From: Sanguinoderma infundibulare
Lineage: Eukaryota > Basidiomycota > Agaricomycetes > Polyporales > Polyporaceae
NCBI GenBank assembly: GCA_032821775.1
Contig: JAVLRN010000004.1
Span: forward strand, 1 to 64,000
Length of the DNA: 64,000 nt
Reading direction: 5' to 3'
Shown: one piece after another, positions 9,351 to 19,365 of the stretch
How positions within the stretch are numbered: the stretch's first letter is position 1
Layout: each line of letters starts with the position of its first letter
The notes under the pieces: model-generated
The model's input: only the letters and a program-made list of their open reading frames with translations
What the model was told of the DNA's origin: nothing
Databases searched by the model: none
Made by a program: the position numbers and the translations under genes

Positions 9351-12300
9351 TTACATCGGGATCGCCGGCATTGCAGGGTCGCGCTCCGGCTCCGTCTCCT
9401 CCGCAACGCTGCTCAGACCGTCGCCCTCAGATCCCGCGTTCTTCTTCTTCTTCGACTTCGGCGACGAACTCGGGCTTCCGCCGCCCTCCCCAATGGGCGT
9501 CGCACCTCCCGCAGACGAGTGAGAACGCTTCCGACCCGTGCCTGTGAGACGCATCAGTGCAATCTCCACACTCAGCAGATGCATAAACACATACCACTGC
9601 CTTTCGCCGTCTTTGCGGCTCTGGAGGGCCCTGCGCCCTCAGCCGCGCCTGCACCGCTGAGACCGGCTCCTCCAGACCCGCTCGCTTGTGCATTTGCTTC
9701 CTGCACACGCACCCTGGACCGCGTCGCCGTGCCGCCTGCCTGAGTTGCGCGAGTCGCCGCCGCACCACCCTGACCGCGGCTGACTGGCCTGGGCTTCGGA
9801 CCGCGTGCCTTTGGCGGTGGGACGTCGTCCTGCTCGATCTGAGGAGCGGGGTCGTCGACGAAGGGGTCCGAGGCGTCTTGCATGACGATGTCCCTGGTCT
9901 CAGTGGGGGCCGGCTCGGCGATCTCGGGGATAGCGGATGGGGGAGGAGATGCGGGGGCTGCGGCAGTGGGTGCCGCGGTGGCAGAGTCGCTGTCAAATGG
10001 AGTGAGTGTGGTGTGTTCAGATGGAGCGGGGAGGAGTGTGGGTACGCACATGTGTTCGAGCGGGGTGGGGGTGTTGAGGACGGGGGGAATGGTGATTGCG
10101 GGGTTGGGGGAGGCGGCTGCTTTGCCTTTGCCCTTGGTGGACTGCTGCTCAGCGGCGGGAGCGTTGTGTGCAGACTGACCTTCGTCTGAGTGGGCGTCGT
10201 TGTCGTCATCGTCGTCATCGCCGTTGTTGTCCTCGTCGTCCTCGTCGTCCTCGTCTTCGGAGTTGGAGTCGTTTACAGGGCGAGCTTGCCGCTTGCTGGA
10301 TGGAGTATAAGCCGCGGAGTCCTTTGTTTTGCGGGACTTGGAGCGGGGAGCGGCGAGGAACTTCTTCCAGTCGTAGTCCTGGGGGCGAATGGAGCGGTCG
10401 TTGGGGTCGGCGCCGTTAGCCTTGCGGATTGCGCGGAATGTGGTGTATTTTTTGGGGTCTGCGTCGCGGAATTCTTCGAGGGAGGGGTAAGCGTGTTGAG
10501 AGTCAGCGCGGGGGACCTTGGGGATGTGGATGGGGCGCTGGTTCTGAGGGGTGGGGAGGACGACTGGTGCGCCGGGGGGAGCGGTGTGCTGGGCCTCTAT
10601 CATCTGGCCGTTGTCGTGCATTGTCTGTGGGGGAGAAAGGTGAGTTTAGAGAGAGGAGAGGAATGAGAGGAGAACGTGCCTGGAGGAGTTCCTCGAGCTT
10701 GATTGCGATGGGTGCGGGGAGCCCGCGGGGGAGGTTTTGTGCGATGCCGTTGCGGGCGCAGGCTGCGCCGGTGACTGCGGTGATGACGCGATGCATCTGG
10801 CGAGTGCAGTCCTGGCGGCGGGAGACGCTTTCGAGCTCGAGGACTGCGTTGTCGAGGGTGATGCGGGGGCGGCCGGCGTTTCTTTTTTCGCCTACTCTGA
10901 TGAGGTTGTCGAGGATGTCGTTGTCCCAGTTTGCCCATTTGAAGACTGTGTTGGCCTGTGTCTTGCCAGGGCGGTCGGCGGAGACCTCGACTGCGATGGT
11001 TGAGTTGCAGTAGTTTGAGGCGAAGTCGACGAGGGACTGGCGGAGGTCGCGGCCTGCGCTGTAGTCGAGGATGCGGGCGGTGGTTGCGAGTGTGTGCTGG
11101 TATCCGTAGTAGCACAGGATAGCGTAGGTGAGGGAGGTGTCTGGAGCGCTCCTCGGCTTGACGTCCCTCCAGCTAGCGGCGTGGCGGAACATGAAGAGGA
11201 GGGCGGGGTTTTTCTGGACGCCGCCGATGGGGAGGCCGGGGAAGATCTTGCAGACGTTGTCGAACTGGGAGAGGGCGTCGTCGTTGGCGGAGGAGGATGA
11301 TGCGGCCTTTGGGGCCGGCTTCTGTGCCCCCATGATGTTGCGGATGTATTCGGTCATGGTGGAGATGGTCTTGAGGTCTGCGGGGGTGAAGGAGAGCTCG
11401 AGGTCGTTTTCGTCGATGATGTCTGGGGGCGACATCTTCGACTTGTCTGTTTCGGCCCTGGGGTTGACCTTGCTGATGGAGGAGAGCCAGGCGGAGTAGC
11501 CAATGGAGTAGAAGCGATCTATTGCGGGGGTGGTGAACTCAGCGAGGAGGATTGCGACCTCTGCAATGGCGGGGATGTTGTTGAAGAGCCAGCGGAAGAA
11601 CTGGATGTGATGTGAGCGAGAGTTGTGGGGGAGACAGTTGAGTGCGAAGCGTACCTCTGTGCCGACCTTGGTGTTTGCGCGGAACATTGTGTCGCGCGTG
11701 AGGAAGTGGACGGCATATGAGCCGTAATCCCAGAAGGCTATTTCGTCCGGGCGGCGGATGTTTGAGTCGACGAGGGGGTCGAGGGTGCGGACGATCTGTG
11801 GGTGGGGGTGAGTATTGAATGTGATAAGAGCGGAACAGAATGTGAAGTGCGATGAAGTATGAAGTCACTGGACAAGACTCTAGTCCGCGCGGACACACGA
11901 GTGGTGTGTCCGCGCAGACACAAGGGTCGTGTGTCCGCGCGGACACACGAGTGGTGTGTCCGTGCAGACACAAGGGTCGTGTGTCTGCGCAGACACAAGG
12001 GTGGTGTGTCCGCGTGGACACAAGGGTGGTGTGTCCGCGCGGACACAAGGGTGGTGTGTCCGCGCGGACACAAGGGTGGTGTGTCTGCGCGGACACAAGG
12101 GTCGTGTGTCCGCGCAGACACAAGGGTCGTGTGTCCGCGCAGACACAAGGGTCGTGTGTCCGTGCGGACACAAGGGTCGTGTGTCCGCGCAGACACAAGG
12201 GTCGTGTGTCCGCGCGGACACAAGGGTCGTGTGTCCGCGCAGACACACGAGTGCTGTGTCCGCGCAGACACACGAGTGCTGTGTCCGCGCAGACACGTCA

Positions 12301-14336
12301 GGACAAATAAATCATGAAGTACACTCACCCACTGGATCGTCGGCCCGTACTGCTCCAGGATCCGCCGCAGATCTTGCAGGAACGACACCGTCGGCCACGG
12401 CAGGTCGTACGCCTTCTCCGCATACACCATCTCGTGCATCCACCGCAACCGCCGCGCCGCACCAGACAACGCCTTCACATCCTTCTCCTCGCTCGACCCA
12501 GCCTCAGGCTCCCACGTCCCAGTCACGTTCCCATTCTCGTCCTCCGTCTGCATGTACGCACCAAGCCGCTCCTCCCAGTCCGCAATCAAGATCCGGTCCA
12601 CAGCCTTCTTGTACTTCTTCAGCGCACCCGCCAGGATCGCGTTCTCCCGGTGCCCCAGATAGTTGATCGCACCCCGCGGCCGAAGCAGCAGCACGTACTG
12701 CTCGTCAATCTTCTTCAGCACATCCTGCGTCCACACAATGTCCCGCACCCCTGCTCCAAACACCTCCCCCTCCAGCTTCTGGTACCGCCCCATAATCTCC
12801 TTCTCATGCTTCCCCTGCAGCTCCCGCCGGTCCCGCTCAAGCAACTGCTCCCACGTCTTGCCCCGGTGGTGCTTCGCCACAAGCTCCGCAGGGACCGCGA
12901 CCACGTCCTTCGGGTCGTCCACCCAGATCTTCACAACGTCCCGCAGAAGCTGCCCCTCCTCGTCCTCTGCGTCGTCCACGTCCGCGAATGCCCCAGGACT
13001 CGCGATCAGCCGCATCCGCCGCATCCCGTCCCGCACAAGCCGCGCCCAGAACTGTACACACATCTTCAGCACACAACCACGCACTAGCTCAATTCATCAA
13101 TATACAAACTCACCTCCCCGATCGCACACGACTGGTTGTGCGCTCGCGTCGGCGGCTTCAGCACAGAGTCGAACAGCTTCACAGTCAAGATCTGCCCGTT
13201 CCGGTACGCAGAAAACGTCGCCAAGTCCGTCACAATCTCCCACAGCGCAGGCGTCGTCAGCAGGTATGACGGCGGGAACGCACTCTGCTGCGCCGCCGTC
13301 ATCACAGGCCGCAGAATCGCATTGCTCCACTTCCCCATGTACGGCGTCATCTCCCCGCCCCCTGCATGCGTCTTCTTCCACTCCACAACATTCGCCTCCA
13401 TCGCCGCAAGGTACCCAAACAGCCGCTCCTCCTGCGTCGCATGAAGGCTCGGCAGGTACTCGTTCTGCGACAAGTGCCGGCACAGCGCTTCCCCGCACTC
13501 CTCTAAATCATTCACATCATCACTTCACCACATTCTACAAAAAAAAAGGACATCCACATACCTGCAATGAACAGGTGCACGCACCATTGCCCCGCACTCC
13601 CAATCTTCCCATCCACAACGTCCAACGCAAGCCGAACCGTCTCCAGCTCCTCCATCTGCTTCTTCGACCCCCCGTCCCCCAGCTTGTTCGTCACCCGCGC
13701 CAGCCCCTCCGCCTTCTTCTCCCGCTCCTTCTCCAGCCGCGCCTTCCACGCCGCCATCGCCTTCGCCCGGTGCTGCCCACTGAAAAAATCAACCACCAGC
13801 GGCGGCAGATCCACCCGCGACTTGAATCGCAGCTCGGGGAGCTCCTCCCACGGAACTGCCTCGTCCGTCTTCTTCGCATACGTCCCCTCCACCAGGTCCT
13901 CGACACGCACCTGCATCAGCAGCGGCGCCGTGTTCGGGTGCTTACCTTCTGTGTCGAACGACCGCACGAGCTTGGCCACCGACGCCGCCACCACTCCCCG
14001 CTGGTTCCACGTCCCCCACCGGTACGTGACCCCCGCCGGCTCCGTCAGCACGTCCAGCCGACACTTCCCCAGGAACGCCTTCTCCTCCTCGCACTGGCGC
14101 GCCCGGATCGCTTGCTCCTGCGGATGCAGAGCCGTCTCCTCCTCCTTCACCTTCGGCATCCGCACCCCAGACACCTGTACAAACGTCAGTTTTCCTCACC
14201 TATCACACACCCATCTGTACTGTACCTTGCCCTCGTCCTGTCATTCCACAATATAATTAGTAGCAGCCACAATCCACGCAGCTGATCCATGCACCTCAGT
14301 CCCCTGGGTTTTTTTCGATTTACCGCGAGGAGGCAT
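9351..14336 (-). CDS. Gene 1: large ParB-like-motif protein with acidic tail (about 1382 aa)
   Basis: Unknown family. Seven minus-strand exons join in phase: 14336-14250, 14174-13562, 13502-13114, 13051-12329, 11795-10680, 10624-9595, 9541-9351 (4149 nt, 1383 codons with the stop). The first exon reads MPPRGKSKKTQGTEVHG. Residues about 80-170 look like a ParB/sulfiredoxin-type fold. A polar helical part leads to PLVVDFFSGQHRAKAM (about 154-169), which resembles the ParB GERRxxA / GQHRxxA nucleotide-binding motif. This is inference from one motif. The middle is helical and globular. Residues about 1050-1130 are strongly acidic (DEDDEDDEDNNGDDDDDD), and the tail carries KSKKKKNAG, a possible nuclear signal. 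One intron (10679-10625) is GC-AG. One (12328-11796) is swollen by minisatellite. A further in-frame intron of 54 nt with donor GTACGC near 11654 is possible. The first donor (GTGGAA) is weak. Confidence 0.68.
10625..10679 (-). other. GC-AG intron in gene 1 (55 nt)
   Basis: The exon ends CTC CTC CAG, followed by GCACGT. The acceptor is CCCCCACAG before ACA ATG CAC GAC. Phase 0 on both sides. No GT donor nearby keeps the frame, so a GC donor is the simplest reading. Confidence 0.55.
11796..12328 (-). other. Minisatellite-filled intron of gene 1 (533 nt)
   Basis: Donor GTGAGT directly after ATC CAG TGG and acceptor CACCCACAG before ATC GTC CGC. Phase 0 on both sides. Removing it joins two long coding exons; array B accounts for most of its length. 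Confidence 0.8.
11880..12298. repeat. Palindromic minisatellite array B (25-bp unit, 17 units)
   Basis: Same 18-bp palindromic core as array A with spacer AGGGTCG or AGGGTGG. I count 17 cores, seven of them CCGCGCAG against one CTGCGCGG on the plus strand. Confidence 0.95.
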
Positions 14337-15015
14337 GCTTGTCTACAAATTGCGTCAGAATCGGTCCCCTGATACCATGATCAGCACTTACATATGATTG
14401 TACTTGCGGTTGATTTATTGTTTGATGTTCGGCTAGGTTGCTCGCGTCGCTGGTGAGCAATGGGGAGAAGGAGAGCGCCGGTGCGTCCCCCATCCTCGAT
14501 CGCCCCCATCGATCGATGCCCTGTGCCCAGCCTCATGGCATGTCCCTTCCTGGTCCCTCCACTCCAAATCCAGCCAATCGCCGCCCCGCCGCTCGACACT
14601 TTTCCTCCGACCAAGTCCCGCCAGGCACCGGTGACACCCGGTCTTCTCTCTGTATCCGACCTCTTCTCTTCCCGTGTGGCACTGTCTTCTTCCTCGGTAC
14701 CTTATTGTGTCGCACTGCCACAGGTCTTCTGCGTCCGATCGGTTTGAAGCTTAACTCTGATTCATTCCTCTCCAACTCCGTTGGCTTTTCTGGTGTTTCC
14801 TCTGTATGTAATCCTCTTCTATTTATTGTAGGATATGTTTCTGTGATATATCTGCAGTTTATTGAGACGTTTCAAAGACACGCTGCTGCTTTTGCCTGCG
14901 CGGACACAGCTTCAATGCATCTGATCGGAATAACTGTATATTGTAATTTGCATAAAGGTACCGGAAACTGCGGGCCGGGCCGGCCCACTGCCAGTCCACG
15001 CGGAGGCAGCACCCT
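13611..15015. repeat. Tandem duplication, copy 1 (5' part of gene 1 and upstream DNA)
   Basis: Matches 15421-16815 at offset 1810 with scattered substitutions and small indels. It includes most of exon 2, exon 1, about 650 bp upstream of the ATG and the first minisatellite units. Confidence 0.9.
14337..15002. promoter_or_regulatory. Upstream region of gene 1
   Basis: No credible coding sequence. It holds CT-rich tracts and an AT-rich stretch (about 14815-14870), and ends at the minisatellite cluster. It is preserved in the second duplicate (16147-16800), so both copies carry the putative promoter. Confidence 0.45.
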
Positions 15016-15349
15016 TGTGTCCGCGCAGACACACGACCCTTGTGTCCGCGCAGACACACAACACTTGTGTCCGCGCGGACACACCACCCTTGTGTCCGCG
15101 CAGACACACAACACTTGTGTCTGCGCAGACACACCACCCTTGTGTCCGCGCAGACACACCACCCTTGTGTCCGCGCAGACACACCACCCTCGTGTCTGCG
15201 CAGACACACCACCCTTGTGTCTGCGCACACACACGACACTTGTGTCCGCGCAGACACACGACCCTTGTGTCTGCGCGGACACACAACACTTGTGTCCGCG
15301 CGGAGGCACCTCCCTTATATTCGCGCGGACACAGCACCCCTGTGTCCGC
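15003..15349. repeat. Palindromic minisatellite array C (about 13 units)
   Basis: Same palindromic cores, but with the spacer in the opposite orientation (CACCCTTG on the plus strand, against CAAGGGTG in arrays A and B). The period stays at about 25 bp. Confidence 0.93.
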
Positions 15350-15422
15350 GCACTTTCAACTCCGAAGTCCTAGCTTTTTGTTACCCTGACCCTGACCCCG
15401 CCTACTCAACACCCCCCTTCAT
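15350..15422. repeat. 72-bp linker repeat, copy 1
   Basis: Begins GCACTTTCAACTCCGAAG and ends in a CT-rich run CCCCCCTTCAT. Four more copies lie at about 16972-17043, 17178-17250, 17456-17529 and 17579-17651. Each follows a minisatellite patch, so the array is a higher-order repeat of patch plus linker. The internal run CCCTGACCCTGACCCC resembles degenerate telomere repeat. Confidence 0.9.
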
Positions 15423-16815
15423 CCACAACATCCAACGCAAGCCGAACCGTCTCCAGCTCCTCCATCTGCTTCTTCGACCCCCCATCCCCCAGCTTGTTCG
15501 TCACCCGCACCAGCCCCTCCACCTTCTTCTCCCGCTCCTTCTCCAGCCGCGCCTTCTACGCCGCCATCGCCTTCGCCCGGTGCTGCCCACTGAAAAAATC
15601 AACCACCAGCAGCGGCAGATCCACCCGCGACTTGAATCGCAGCTCGGGGAGCTCCTCCCACGGAACGGCCTCGTCCGTCTTCTTCGCATACGTCCCCTCC
15701 ACCAGGTCCTCGACACGCACCTGCATCAGCAGCGGTGCCGTGTTCGGGTGCTTACCTTCTGTGTCGAACGACCGCACGAGCTTCGCCACCGACGCCGCCA
15801 CCACTCCCTGCTGGTTCCACGTCCCCCACCGGTACGTGACCCCCGCCGGCTCCATCAGCACGTCCAGCCGACACTTGCCCAGGAACGCCTTCTCCTCCTC
15901 GCACTGGCGCGCCCGGATCGCTTGCTCCTGCGGATGCAGAGCCGTCTCCTCCTCCTTCACCTTCGGCATCCGCACCCCAGACACCTGTACAAACGTCAGT
16001 TTTCCTCACCTATCACACACCCATCTGTACTGTACCTTGCCCTCGTCCTGTCATTCCACAATATAATTAGTAGCAGCCACAATCCACGCAGCTGATCCAC
16101 GCACCTCAGTCCCCTGGGTTTTTTTCGATTTACTGCGAGGAGGCATGCTTGTCTACAAATTGCGTCAGAATCGGTCCCCTGATACCATGATCAGCACTTA
16201 CATATGATTGTACTTGCGGTTGATTTATTGTTTGATGTTCGGCTAGGTTGCTCGCGTCGCTGGTGAGCAATGGGGAGAAGGAGAGCGCCGCCGTGTCCCC
16301 CATCCTCGATCGATGCCCTGTGCCCAGCCTCATGGCATGTCCCTTCCTGGTCCCTCCACCCCAAATCCAGCTGATCGCTGCCCTGCCGCTCGACACTTTT
16401 CCTCCGACCAAGTCCTGCCAGGCACCGGTGACACCCGGTCTTCTCTCTGCATCTGACCTCTTCTCTTCCCATGTGGCACTGTCTTCTTCCTCGGTACCTT
16501 ATTGTGTCGCACTGCCACACGTCTTCTGTGTCCGATCGGTTTGAAGCTTAACTCTGATTCATTCCTCTCCAACTCTGTTGGCTTTTCTGGTGTTTCCTCT
16601 GTATGTAATCCTCTTCTATTTATTGTAGGATATGTTTCTGTGATATATCTGCAGTTTATTGAGACGTTTCAAAGACACGCTGCTGCTTTCACCTGCACGG
16701 ACACAGCTTCAATGCATCTGATCGGAATAACTGTATATTGTAATTTGCATAAAGGTACCGGAAACTGCGGGCTGGGCCAGCCCACTGCCCGTCTGCATGG
16801 AGGCAGCACCCTTGT
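15421..16815. repeat. Tandem duplication, copy 2
   Basis: Second copy of 13611-15015. Its left edge abuts the 72-bp linker and its right edge runs into minisatellite patch D. Confidence 0.9.
15424..16146 (-). pseudogene. Truncated duplicate of gene 1 (exon 1 and part of exon 2)
   Basis: The copy keeps the ATG at 16146 (reads MPPRSKSKKTQGTEVRG), the first intron and most of exon 2, including the region of the SGQHR motif. A TGG codon of copy 1 is TAG here (15556-15558), just after the motif. The copy breaks off at the 72-bp linker, so all later exons are missing. Amino-acid differences in exon 1 (G to S, H to R) show that it has diverged. Confidence 0.85.
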
Positions 16816-17460
16816 GTCCGCGCGGACACACCACCCTTGTGTCCGCGCAGACACACCACCCTTGTGTCCACACGGACACACCACCCTTGTGTCCGCGCAG
16901 ACACACCTCCCTTGTGTCCGCGCGGACACACCACCCTTGTGTCCGCGCAGACACAGCACCCCTGTGTCTACGCACTTTCAACTCCGAAGTCCTAGCTTTT
17001 TGTTACCCTGACCCTGACCCCGCCTACTCAACACCCCCCTTCATGTGTCTGCGCGGACACACGAGTCATGTGTCTGCGCAGACACACAACCCATGTGTCT
17101 GCGCGGAGCGACAACCCTTGTGTCTGCATGGAGACACAACCCTTGTGTCTGCGCAGACGCAGCACCCCTGTGTCCGCGCACTTTCAACAGCGAAGTCCTA
17201 GCTTTTCGTTGCCCTAACCCTGATCCCCTCTACTCAACCCCCCTGTTCATCTCCTCCCTAACCCTAACCCTAATGTCCGCGCAGACACACAACACTTGTG
17301 TCCGTATGGAGACACCTCCCTTGTGTCCACGCGGAGGCACCACCCTTGTGTCTGCGCAGACACACAACACTTGTGTCCGTGTGGACACACCACCCTTGTG
17401 TCCGCACGGACACACCTCCCTTGTATTTGCGCGGACACAGCACCCCTGTGTCCGCGCACT
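16800..17460. repeat. Palindromic minisatellite patches D, E and F separated by linkers
   Basis: Three short patches (about 16800-16971, 17045-17177 and 17274-17455) of degenerate 25-bp units. Each is followed by a 72-bp linker copy. Cores are more mutated than in arrays A-C (for example GTCTGCATGGAGACAC). Confidence 0.88.
17256..17273. repeat. Interstitial telomere repeat (three CCCTAA units)
   Basis: Exact CCCTAACCCTAACCCTAA in the same orientation as the terminal array, lying between a linker copy and minisatellite patch F. Confidence 0.9.
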
Positions 17461-17651
17461 TTCAACTCCGAAGTCCTAGCTTTTTGTTACCCTGACCCTG
17501 ACCCTGCCTACTCAACACCCCCTTTCATGCAGACACACCACCCTTGTGTCCACACAGACACAGCACCCTTGTGTCCACGCACTTTCAACTCTGAAGTCCT
17601 AGCTTTTTGTTACTCTGACCCTGACCCCACCTACTCAACACCCCCTTTCAT

Positions 17652-18740
17652 GTCCAACATCATGTGCTGGTTGTCATCTGCTGCATGATTGGTGTGGGCC
17701 TGGGCCATGTGCACTTCATTGGCATACTTATGCAACACAGCATCAGACTTGGTGTGGAGCATAGCAAGCTTGCATGAGTGCTCAGACAGCTGTTGGGAGC
17801 ACAGAGACACCTGCATCATGAGCGAGCTCTGATATGCTGTCAAAGCCATCTCATATGCCACTACAACATTGCGTGGTTGGCTCCTCGCACTTAACAGTCT
17901 CTGCTCAGAAGGCAGAGACCTGTACAACAGCGAATGCACCAGTCATAGAGAGCCTGCATGCCCCAGGTGTGAGCCCTGCAGCAGCTGTTGAGCCAGCTGC
18001 AAGGGACTCACCTGAACTGGGGGTGGCATGTTGGATGTGGAATGGGAGCGAAAACTGTAAAAGTGAGACTCACCTAAGACCCCCATCTGGTCCATGCTGC
18101 TGGTTCCAAAGCCAGATGCATCCTGTCAAGGTGACAGCAATGGAGGTGAGGGAAAGAGCACACTGGGGTCGTGCACTCAGGTCAATGGCCAGATGGTGTT
18201 CAGGCCATCCGAGTACCCCTGGCTGCCACTGTAGCAGCTTGTTTTGTAAGAATGAGCTGTAGCGAAGCTGGCAGGATTGAATGCGGATGTGTTGACTGCA
18301 TTTTGATGCCTGGAGGGAGCCCGAATGGGCTCCAGCTGGTGGAAGTGTGGAGGCATGTCCCAGCAGTGAGTGTCCCAGAAGAAATCCATTGAGAGTTGTC
18401 CAGGTCAGAATTGAGGGCCACGGCAAGTCAAATCAAGTGTCGCCAAAGAGCTGTCTGAAGAATTGAAGTCAGGGCGAGTCCGAAGGAGTGTTGCTAAGAA
18501 GTCGAAGGTAGCCTAAAATTTTCCGAAAGCAAGTCCAAGGGAGTGTCGTCAAGAATAGAAGACTAGTGGGAGTCAAAAAAAGTGTTAAGATCACAAGAGT
18601 TGGGCCTTCCAATGCCCCTAGCATGACTCGTCAATGTCCTGTATTGAGGGCGATGGGGTACACAGATGGGGCAGTGGTGGTAAGGCTGAGGAAGCCTTAC
18701 TGCGTGTACAGGATTCATATCTATGATATTATATAATCAG
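17652..18740. other. CpG-depleted relic, probably an old transposon
   Basis: Base content is about half GC, yet CG dinucleotides are rare (roughly a dozen seen in 17660-18460) while TG and CA abound. This contrasts sharply with both flanks. Open frames of about 100 codons exist on the minus strand (for example 17939-17631) but show no domain I know. The pattern fits methylated, decayed repeat DNA. Confidence 0.5.
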
Positions 18741-18756
18741 GCACTATACAATACAT

Positions 18757-19357
18757 CCGTAACACTTGGGCCCAGCTTTTGGGGGCTCGGATGCACCAAC
18801 ACCTTGAGCTGGGCCCTCATGGAGGGCTCGGGCTCGGCTCAGGCCAGGTTGGGCTCAAGCCCGGGCTTTTAGCCTGTAGTAATAGTGAGTCTGAACACTA
18901 AAATTTTGGAATCAATTGTGGCTTACCAATGTTCTATAACTCTTTTAACAGACGAGCAACCCAAATGGAAGTGGAACAAAGTTGAAAAGGCCTCACCATC
19001 GACAGTTGTGAAATGAAGCTGCCCATTTTGGGAATGCTAGTGCCCGTATGGCAGCCACTGACGTGCTGCAACATGTTGGCATTTTCTCGCTCAATGCTTA
19101 TTGTACCCTTCTCCCTTCATACCATAATGATATTCAATGAGATCTACTAATTATGCATTTACAGCAGGCACCATATACCATGACAGGAGCCTTGCTGAAG
19201 GCCCGGGCTTGAGGGCCGGGCTCGGGCTTTGCACAAAGTAAGCTGGGCCCTGGAGCCCTGAGAGCCCACCAGCGGGCCCGGCCGGGCTCAGGCTTTGAGG
19301 GCCGGGTACCCGGGGCTTCAGGGCTTGAGGCCGGGCCCTGCACAACACTACCGATGA
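18757..19357. mobile_element. MITE-like element, hAT-type candidate (601 bp)
   Basis: Flanked by CAATACAT on both sides (18749-18756 and 19358-19365), an 8-bp target duplication as hAT elements make. Both ends carry GGGCTCGGGCT/GGGCCGGG-rich subterminal repeats in inverted sense. The right end reads inward as TAGTGTTGTGCAGGGCCC, like many hAT termini. The left terminus matches it only loosely. There is no coding capacity. Confidence 0.5.
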
Positions 19358-19365
19358 CAATACAT

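Noticed and set aside
10190..10666. Plus-strand frames of Val/Gly/Leu-rich protein over 9686-10666, and the 5771-6757 equivalents
   Set aside because: They are antisense shadows of the acidic, Asp/Glu-rich exons of genes 1 and 2.
7131..12298. CRISPR-like array (regular palindromic repeats with spacers)
   Set aside because: Spacers are 7 bp and nearly constant, the host is eukaryotic and no cas genes are present. This is a tandem minisatellite.
11852..12310. Similar repeat-coded open frames in array B, and in arrays C-F (14859-17495)
   Set aside because: Same artefact. Splice signals at 12328 and 11796 and exon phase show array B is intronic; the others lie in non-coding repeat.
12663..14285. 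Long plus-strand Ser/Arg/Pro-rich frames (for example 540 codons)
   Set aside because: Antisense to exons 2-4 of gene 1 and crossing their introns; biased composition from codon complement.
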